Origin: Saccoglossus kowalevskii
Lineage: Eukaryota; Hemichordata; Enteropneusta; Harrimaniidae
DNA: 14,638 nt
NCBI RefSeq assembly: GCF_000003605.2
Contig: NW_003108597.1
Coordinates: 112,457-127,094, forward strand
Reading direction: 5' to 3'
Both the position numbers and the translations under genes were made by a program. The first letter of the stretch is position 1, and every line of letters starts with the position of its first letter. Shown here piece after piece: positions 7,650-14,638 of the stretch. The notes beneath the pieces are model-generated. The model made no database searches. It saw only the letters and a list, made by a program, of their open reading frames with translations, and was not told the origin of the DNA.

Positions 7650-8758
7650 GAAAATGATAACTAAGCATACATGAGTAGTGAGCATGTGATAACACAGCAT
7701 ACGTGAGTTGTGAGCATGTGATAACACAGCATACGTGAGTTGTGAGCATGTGATAACTAAGCATACGTGAGTTGTGAGCATGTGATAATTAAGCATACGT
7801 GAGTTGTGAGCATGTGATAACTAAGCATACGTGAGTTGTGAGCATGTGATAGCACAGCATACGTGAGTTGTGAGCATGTGATAACTAAGCATACGTGAGT
7901 TGTGAGCATGTGATAACTAAGCATACGTGAGTTGTGAGCATGTGATAACTAAGCATACGTGAGTTGTGAGCATGTGATAACTAAGCATACGTGAGTTGTG
8001 AGCATGTGATAACTAAGCATACGTGAGTCAGTTGTGAGCATGTGATAACACAGCATACGTGAAGGGTGAGCATGTGATAACTAAATATACTTGAGTTGTG
8101 AGCATGTGATAACTAAGCATACGTGAGTTGTGAGCATGTGATAACTAAACATACGTGAGTTGTGAGCATGTGATAACACAGCGTACGTGAGTTGTGAGCA
8201 TGTGATAACTAAGCATACGTGAGTTGTGAGCATGTGATAACTAAATATACGTGAGTTGTGAGCATGTGATAACTAAGCATACGTGAGTTGTGAGCATGTG
8301 ATAACTAAGCATACGTGAGTTGTGAGCATGTGATAACTAAGCATACGTGAGTTGTGAGCATGTTATAACTAAGCATACGTGAGTTGTGAGCATGTGATAA
8401 CACAGCATACGTGAAGGGTGAGCATGTGATAACTAAATATACGTGAGCATGTGATAACTAAGCATACGTGAGTTGTGAGCATGTGATAACTAAACATACG
8501 TGAGTGGTAAGCATGTGATAACACAGCATACGTGAGTTGTGAGCATGTGATAACTAAACATACGTGAGTTGTGAGCATGTGATAACACAGCATACGTAAG
8601 GGCTGAGCATGTGATAACTAAATATACGTGAGTGGTAAGCATGTGATAACACATCATACGTGAAGGGTGAGCATGTGATAACTAAGCATACGTGAGTGGT
8701 AAGCATGTGATAACACAGCATACGTGAAGGGTGAGCATGTGATAACTAAGCATACGTG
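7650..8758 (+). repeat. 32-bp minisatellite, about 34.5 copies
   Basis: Head-to-tail array with a 32-bp period; a clean unit is 7906-7937. Successive GCATGTG starts fall at 7682, 7714, 7746 and so on to 8735. They are broken only by a 4-bp insertion (unit starting 8002) and a 7-bp deletion (unit starting 8422). Two main variants differ at CTAAG versus CACAG, with subtypes AAATAT, AAACAT, GAAGGG and GTGGTAAG. The 5' edge (about 7650) is degenerate and the array ends cleanly before 8760. Each typical unit contains CATGTG, TGATAA and TACGTG. Because 32 is not a multiple of 3, ORFs through the array are artefacts. Confidence 0.97.
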
Positions 8759-9581
8759 CATATTGGGGTTGTTTATTGAATACAACAGTTGACATGTTTA
8801 TGCGCCGTGATATAACGAATTCCCGTACAGCACGTTGAGGGCGATATACAGATTACCACTGGTATTCTCAATTTCACTGTACACACTGTTTTGTCAAAAA
8901 AAAGTCAGTTTATTTAAATATGCACTGCCTTGTTGTACTTTATAAGGCCACTTTCATATTTTGTAAACAACTGTTCTCGTTCAATTCCTATACTAAACAG
9001 CATATGTCCGACAAACAGCATATGTCCGGCACTCTTGTAATGCTAGTTAGTTAAGGCTACTATTCGGCCGCCGTGGTAGTACATATCAAATGTAATATGT
9101 TTTTCCAGAAACACACGAAACATCAAACAAAACCTGAGACCGTTCACGATTGACTTTTAAGAAACTCAATGATACGCCTTTTAATACGGCAATACAGTCA
9201 GGGTTATCAGATAACACACTACATATGTCGAAGATGAATTCGAATGATCATTTATTTCTATTCAATAGTAGTATGCATATACGTCATTCTATGTTATGAA
9301 TACGTAAAATAATAGTTGGTGCCAGAACTGTGTTACTTTGTTGCGATGTCTGCTTTGTCACGTGTAAGTTGCCCATAGTTTTTGTAATGGGTTACTTCTT
9401 CGGTAATACCATTACATAGTGTTATTCACATTCAATACGAACAATTTTTCATTATTGAAAAAAAGAAACAAGAACCGAAGAACTTTCAGAAAATTTATTA
9501 AACAGTTTTCCCATACCAGGTGGCATTATGTCAATAAACTGTTGTAAATGTGAGGGCATCAGCAGAATAACTGTGCACATC
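8759..9581. other. intergenic, no gene seen
   Basis: AT-rich sequence with no supported coding frame. The one local oddity is a 15-bp direct repeat, AACAGCATATGTCCG, at 8996-9010 and 9014-9028. Nothing else is recognised. Confidence 0.5.
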
Positions 9582-9617
<36 letters not shown>

Positions 9618-9636
9618 CAACAACAACAACAACAAC

Positions 9637-9667
<31 letters not shown>

Positions 9668-9695
9668 TATAATAATAATAATATATAATAATAAT

Positions 9696-9726
<31 letters not shown>

Positions 9727-9738
9727 TAATAATAATAC
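9582..9738 (+). repeat. compound (AAT)n/(AAC)n microsatellite
   Basis: About 157 bp of trinucleotide repeat. AAT units flank an internal block of about eight AAC units near 9613-9637, and interruptions ATAT and AC follow toward the 3' end. It is stop-free on the minus strand, giving poly-Leu, poly-Ile and poly-Tyr ORFs that are not genes. It is followed by a possible dispersed-repeat remnant, so it may be the tail of, or an expansion next to, a mobile element. Confidence 0.97.
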
Positions 9739-9869
9739 ATGAACAAAACATTTCAAAGCCCCCACATTGATATATACACATATATAAACAACAAAAGACT
9801 AAGTAATTTGATTGAAAGTTAATACTTTTTAAAAAGGTGTAACATAAATGTCCTCAACGTGATCTAAAT

Positions 9870-9966
9870 TTGTAGAGGTTGGAAGGTTATTTCAAAGAGA
9901 TGGGGCATAGACAGGGCCCTGATTCCACAATGTTTAGACTCCCGAGTGCGAAGCACGCAATGGGAG
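9870..9966 (+). repeat. dispersed-repeat remnant
   Basis: The stretch GGTTGGAAGGTTATTTCAAAG followed by GGGGCAT and GGGCCCTGATTCC resembles, from memory, a short motif series common in repeats of marine invertebrate genomes (a 'TTCCAAAG ... GGGGC ... GCCCTGTC' pattern). It sits about 130 bp after an AAT microsatellite and ends at a GAAGCACGCAATGGGAG copy that recurs at 10161-10177. The family assignment is unverified. Confidence 0.3.
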
Positions 9967-9979
9967 GCTTTAGTGGAAA

Positions 9980-10930
9980 AGCTGAAAATTTACTAATCAT
10001 TTTGCAAATTAGATAATTAATAGCAAATTTTTACCAAAAACTAGTCTTTGTGTCAAGTTTCATAAATCCAATGAAACTAGCTAATTAGCTAATTATCATG
10101 CAAATTAGGCAATTAACATGCATGAAAAAACAAAACCTAATCAAATTTGAGCATTAGCCTGAAGCACGCAATGGGAGTTATCAAATTACAATGAAACAAG
10201 GTACATAAAAGTTTGGGGTTATTTTTTGCATATTGATTACTTTATTGATTTTTTTTTCTATGAAACTTGTTACCTGTTTAGTCTTGGTTTAATCTGTGCA
10301 TATTAAATACCTAATTTGCATAATAATTTATGATCGTCTGGCTTTTATTGATATCTCAAGTTTTAATCATATTTCAATGAAATTCGACACATAAATGATC
10401 TGTGATATCTTATTAGATCTTAATAGTTTTAAATTAAAACATTACCCGATTTGCATAATAATTAGCCAGTTTTCATTTTTTTTCACCAATATCTCAAGTA
10501 TTTATCAATGAATCTTGGTACATAAATACTCTTATTAGTTTTGGGGTATATATATTCAAAATAATTACTTACTTTGCATAAATAATTTTGTTTTCGGCTT
10601 CCACCGATTTTTAATTAGTCATCATATTATAATGACACTTGGTACTTATGTGCCCTGGATCAATACATAGAACTAATTAGTTTTGGGATGAAATCTAGTT
10701 ACAATAATTGTTTATTTGCATAATAATTTCCAATTTGTTTCAAAAACAAATTATTGCATTTATGCATTAGTCTTGGATTGAAATTACACCATACTAATTG
10801 CCGAATTTGCACAATGTACATAATCATCACATTTCATTATAATTTGATTCTTTGATGTTTCTGGGTAATTCACAGACTAGTCTAATAATGAAAAACATGC
10901 ATATTGATTATCTAATTATTATTAGTCAAT
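9980..10930 (+). repeat. degenerate AT-rich tandem repeat, period about 115-145 bp
   Basis: Recurrent landmarks in fixed order show decayed tandem units. CAATGAAACTTGGTACATAAAT-like segments begin near 10189, 10259, 10375, 10506 and 10631. ATTAGTTTTGGGGT-like and TATCTCAAGTTTTAATCAT-like segments lie between them. ATTTGCATAATAATT occurs exactly at 10314-10328, 10449-10463 and 10714-10728, with a variant near 10572. About six copies are visible, heavily diverged. No coding potential was seen. Confidence 0.7.
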
Positions 10931-11679
10931 TTCTGACATCTTACAAAATCAGATTTAACTTGTTGTGGAGGTGCTCAGAAATGAATTGAACTGTAAGTAT
11001 TACAAGCTTCAAACATGTGGATCACATTGTTTCTCAAGTAACAGACACATATTAGTTGCTAATTAATTGTTTATATGACTCCAATACCCAATACACGTAA
11101 GTATTTTCTAATTTTGTTTTAATTATTGTAAACAGACCGATGCAGATGTATCTTTCTCTTAGTTTTCGCCCAAAATTATTAATAATCAGAGAAAGATTGG
11201 TGCCTGTTCGTGGATGGTTTTCTATAAATTATGCACAGTATTTTGAAAATTATTCGCTACTTTATCACGCGAAGAACAGTTTTCTCGTCAGTGTTTGTTG
11301 AACAGAACATGTTTTCACAACCAACCAATCATATATAGTTTATCTGCATCCCTATCCAAAGTCTATGGGGAGGCGTTTGTACAATTTTTGTATATACAGT
11401 TTTGGCTGGATTTAAACTTAATATATGTAAAAATATGTTATTTTTTCATTATTAATAAATATTATATTTCACACATGACATCCTATAAATACCCCTTAGG
11501 TAATCAGTAAAACACAGATGAAACACAGTAATCAAGAATAAATAATAACTATACAAATGATACAATTAAGTGAAATGAACCCAAATGAGTTTCCTCATGT
11601 ACCCATTTGAAAAATACAATAATAAATGACAACTATAAATTAAACGACAATGGAAATCAGCGACCTCTGCAACAACTTC
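10931..11679. other. region downstream of the P450 gene
   Basis: AT-rich, no supported coding frame. It should contain the 3' UTR and poly(A) site of the P450, transcribed leftward from 11680. No canonical minus-strand AATAAA (plus-strand TTTATT) is found within about 400 bp of the stop, so cleavage must use a variant signal or lie further away. Confidence 0.45.
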
Positions 11680-11861
11680 TCACGTGCGTGGGATACAGCG
11701 AATTCGGTGGGATGCAGGGTTGTTTGTGAGACCCATAGTACCTTCCCATTTCACTAGTGGAGCGTCCTCTGCCAACTCAAATCGGAAACTTTGCATGACG
11801 TATGCAACAAATAGGAATAACTGATTCCATGCTAGGTTTTCACCAGGACATTTACGATGAC
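11680..11861 (-). CDS. CYP2-like: cytochrome P450, last exon (heme-ligand Cys and C-terminus)
   Basis: Terminal exon of 182 nt: two bases completing a split Gly codon, 59 codons and TGA at 11682-11680. The acceptor is TGTATTAATAG at 11863-11862. It begins HRKCPGENLAWNQLFLF. Together with the preceding exon's FGK and the split Gly this gives FGKGHRKCPG, a perfect FxxGxRxCxG heme signature; the axial Cys codon is at 11848-11850. The C-terminal tail (about 50 residues ending RIRCIPRT) is the normal length for microsomal CYP2-clan enzymes. At the position where the clan usually has Ala-Arg-x-Glu-Leu-Phe, this protein has Ala-Trp-Asn-Gln-Leu-Phe. An open frame upstream of 11861 is intron. Confidence 0.93.
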
Positions 11862-12252
11862 CTATTAATACAATATGCAAAGTAACGGACATTATTGGCA
11901 GGTACAACTTTGACCTTAAGAAAGAATATTTGCCAATAATTCGAGATAGTAGGGAAAATAGGAAGGTTGCCTGAGACAGGAGTGTGACCGAAATATTATA
12001 TATCCGCCAAACCGTTTCATACAATCAACAATATTTCCTCATAAGAACTACACTTGAATTGAATTCGTTGTCGGTATTTATTAATTTATCACATGAACCG
12101 TTGTTTCATTATAAATATTTGGTTTCGAGAATATTTACGTAATCTAGTTTCATTGCAATAATACAGGTTGGACAAATAAATCTATTTATTGCGCTCTTGC
12201 TCATAAAAGAACAACATTTAATTGGTTTAAACTATATCAGTGCAACACTCAC

Positions 12253-13224
12253 CTTTACCGAAAGCCATGAAGGCAACCCTGTTTCCCAGTTTTCCATCGG
12301 GGTCAATGAATCGACTTGGGTCGTATGTTTCCGGATGCGCCCAGTATTCTGGATCCATGTGAACGGAATGAATATTGGGCATGATATAACTATGTTTAGG
12401 AATATCATAATCGCCGATTTTACAATCTTTGATAGTACTATGTGGAAGAGACAGAGGTGCGGGCGTTGCCATTCTCATGGCTTCTCGTATAGCTGCTTGG
12501 ATGAATGGCATACTGTCGCGATCATTGATGGTTGCTCGGCGACTGGTACCAACAACATCCTCTATCTCTTGATAGATTTTCTCTTGAATTTCTGGATGTG
12601 TGGCGATAAACATCATAGTCCATCGCAGTGTTGTGTGAGTGGTTTCTGTTGCAGCTCGAAATAATTCACTTATGAGATGAGTAATTGTTTCCATATCATT
12701 TTCCAAATCGTCGAGGATTGATTGTTGTTTCAATTCCTGCTTGCGAAAATGCTCTCGGAGTAAAGCTTCCGTGAAATCTCTTGGGTTATTCAAATATATT
12801 ACGTCTTTTCGTGCTTGGATTTGCTTTTTGAAGAATTCATTTAGCTTAGCGTATGTAGATTTTAGGACATTTAATTTTCCATATGGAATATGCCACAACA
12901 GAGGAATAAAGTTAGCTGAGATATTATATTTCACTTTAGCGACAAAGTCGGTGCTCAGTACTAACAAATTTTGAAATTTTGTGTCACTATATTCCCATCT
13001 TTTACCAAATAAAATATTGCATACAACATTGGTGACGGCGTGCTGTAGAAAATGATGACAGTCAACAGGCTCGGAGTTGGATGCTTCTAGCGCTTGGCAC
13101 AGCGACTCGGCCTCTTCCTGAATCTTTATATCCAGACTCTTGCCAACACCAAAGTTACGAAATTGTGTCACCATAAACGTGCGATGTTTCTTCCACACAT
13201 GGTCAAAACTTCTAGTTGCCAGAC
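12253..13224 (-). CDS. CYP2-like: cytochrome P450 (CYP2 clan), large internal exon
   Basis: 972-nt exon, phase 1 in and phase 1 out: acceptor TTTATTTTTAG at 13226-13225, donor AAAG|GTGAGT at 12252. It encodes 323 full codons. Numbered from the first full codon, it shows the C-helix WKKHR (10-14), a QEEAE segment (35-39), NILFGKR (69-75), the I-helix oxygen-activation motif as AATETT (190-195), the K-helix ExxR as EAMR (247-250), PSRF (302-305) and the first half of the heme loop (FGK, 321-323). These mark a microsomal class II P450 monooxygenase of the CYP2 clan, reduced by P450 reductase at the ER; the substrate cannot be told. The N-terminal anchor and proline hinge (about 110 residues) are missing and must lie in exon(s) beyond 14638. 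An in-frame ATG at 13249 is intronic. Confidence 0.93.
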
Positions 13225-14638
13225 CTAAAAATAAACGCGGAAATAACAATCAAATCGATTTGTTTAATTTTTACATGACACAATTAATATTTTGAAACAA
13301 ATATTGAAAAAAGGACAAACAGAAAAAAATACAGAACTGAAGTTTTTTCCAGAGGTTCCAACAACAGCGATAATGTGTTACTATGCCATCGTTATTAATG
13401 ATTTGTTGTGAATTTCAACAGAGGCGAAGCCAGGAAGTTGAATTATTAAAAGAGAAAATATTTTTATATTTATTAATACTATATTCACTTCTGTTTCAAA
13501 CTAAAACTCCTGCTAGCAGATTGTAGACTACGATGTCAAAGGGAGAAACTCATATTAGTGCTGTTCTGTATGTTAGAATGACACTGTATATGTTAACGGA
13601 AAGATAATATATACAAAAGAACTATGCGTTGTTCACACACAATAGTTGAAAAAAACATTAACACCATCCACATGTTGTCTGTTTTGGAGCGTTTATTCAA
13701 TGAGCAAACCAAGTACTGTAAAATACTTTATTTTAGCTGGAATTAATTTTCTTTGAAAAGATTGTTTGGGTGTTTTGTATGGAGTGTATTTGTACTGCTT
13801 TTTGATGAGCGGAATGTAAAATATAGGAAAAAAGGTATATTCGCTGGATTGAATTTTCACTAAATCATTTCTTAAGCGAAAATGGTGAAAATTAATTCCA
13901 AGCGAAAAGTATTTTAAAGCATGTAAAATTGTTGTTGATGACGCCCGTTTTCGAATAAGTATCACTCAAAATTTCAATTAGATTAACTATCGCTAGAGCA
14001 TATTAACGGTTGCTATATCGCTAAAAATGAATGAAGCTACTTATTTTGCTTTCGACTAAATATCTTGTAATCTAGTTTTCCTTCCTTGAAATAAAATAAT
14101 ATATCTTCTGTCGTGACCGCGATATTTTCATAGTTTTGCGGGTATTTTGGAAGTTTAAAAACTATGTTACGTTCATATTTTTTCTGTGAAATACACACTA
14201 TCTCTATTTCAGTTCATTTTCTCTGAACATTCATCTTTTTCAACTGGAAATCCACCTTTCTCAGCTGTCTTAAATAATAGTAAATATTATGTCTACCTGA
14301 AACAGTTAAATAAAGCTAATGTTCTAACGCACAACGTACATACTATACTTACACAATTGTTAAAAATATGTACATGTAAAATAATAACAAAAGTGATACA
14401 ATATATAATAATATAATATAATACAACTTGAGCACCCTACTCTGAATTCGAAGACTTTGACCTCGAATTTCTATATAATTTTGTCACCATGTATACATTT
14501 GCTTGACGTTACTATATTTGACTTAAATTGTCGCTTTCCAAATTAACTTTAACAATTCGTTCAATATATACTAAAGGATCTATTGTATTCTAGTTTAGTT
14601 TTCTCGCAATTTACGTGATTTGGAACTCTTAATTCTAG
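13225..14638 (-). other. P450 intron (right part of window), no exon found
   Basis: Sequence upstream of the large P450 exon. It is AT-rich, and I found no minus-strand segment with P450 N-terminal features (proline-rich hinge, F-x-G-R-P) ending at a phase-1 donor. The first exon(s) are therefore probably beyond the right edge, giving an intron of at least 1.4 kb. ORFs at 13693-13965 (minus) and 14186-14416 (plus) show no recognisable features. Confidence 0.5.

Noticed and set aside
7599-8593. Minus-strand ORFs with repeating MLTTHVCLVITCSQLTYAV-type sequence
   Set aside because: They are produced by the 32-bp minisatellite read through three frames. They exist only where CACAG variants remove stops, and no selection for coding is implied.
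7650-8758. Array as CRISPR
   Set aside because: The repeats are contiguous with no unique spacers, and the genome is eukaryotic.
9531-9781. Three overlapping poly-Leu/Ile/Tyr ORFs
   Set aside because: They are stop-free frames of the AAT/AAC microsatellite.
11295-11510. Plus-strand ORF downstream of the P450
   Set aside because: It begins with TTG, is AT-driven in composition and has no recognised feature.
11862-12024. N-terminal part of the open frame ahead of the last P450 exon
   Set aside because: It is intron sequence upstream of the AG acceptor at 11863-11862, with no ATG at its apparent start.
12227-12252. C-terminal tail of the long P450 ORF (ECCTDIV)
   Set aside because: It is read-through past the GTGAGT donor. 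The correct continuation is the exon at 11861 with the heme Cys.
12197-12974. Plus-strand ORFs at 12197-12664 and 12741-12974
   Set aside because: They are antisense shadows of the P450 exon, whose minus-strand frame carries all family motifs.
13225-13249. ATG at 13249 as the P450 start
   Set aside because: It lies in the intron just before an AG acceptor. The encoded MLFPRLFLG does not resemble a P450 N-terminus, and about 110 residues, including the membrane anchor, would be missing.

Overview
This is animal nuclear DNA: AT-rich, repeat-rich, with short exons split by GT-AG introns and no bacterial-style gene packing. The two recognisable genes are a CYP2-type cytochrome P450 and what I read as an interleukin-17-receptor-like ectodomain. 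With the AT-rich satellite and microsatellite content, they suggest a non-ecdysozoan invertebrate, probably marine (a lophotrochozoan or invertebrate deuterostome). I cannot name the species.

Layout. (1) 42-6467, minus strand: the 5' part of an IL-17-receptor-like gene, assembled here from six small exons (84, 40, 150, 161, 108 and 94 nt). All intron phases agree, and the exons give 212 residues from a signal peptide through most of the first fibronectin-III-like domain. The gene runs off the left edge, so later ectodomain, transmembrane and SEFIR parts are not in the window. (2) Its third intron (667-5345) is 4.7 kb. It holds a tRNA-like SINE-head remnant, a CpG-rich block with promoter-type motifs, a CTCF-like site and two weak ORFs. 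(3) 6468-11679 is intergenic. It contains a 32-bp minisatellite of about 34.5 copies (7650-8758), an AAT/AAC microsatellite (9582-9738), a dispersed-repeat remnant (about 9870-9966) and a degenerate AT-rich tandem repeat of about 115-145 bp (about 9980-10930). (4) 11680-13224, minus strand: the last two exons of a P450, about 383 residues, with the heme loop split by a 391-bp phase-1 intron. Its N-terminal exon(s) lie beyond 14638. (5) 13225-14638: P450 intron sequence with nothing else recognised.

The two genes are tandem on the minus strand, P450 upstream, about 5.2 kb apart. There is no sign that they act in one pathway. One would be an ER-bound monooxygenase and the other a cell-surface cytokine receptor. 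The most useful result is the IL-17-receptor-like model, because none of its exons stands out as a long ORF and it appears only when splice sites and phases are followed.
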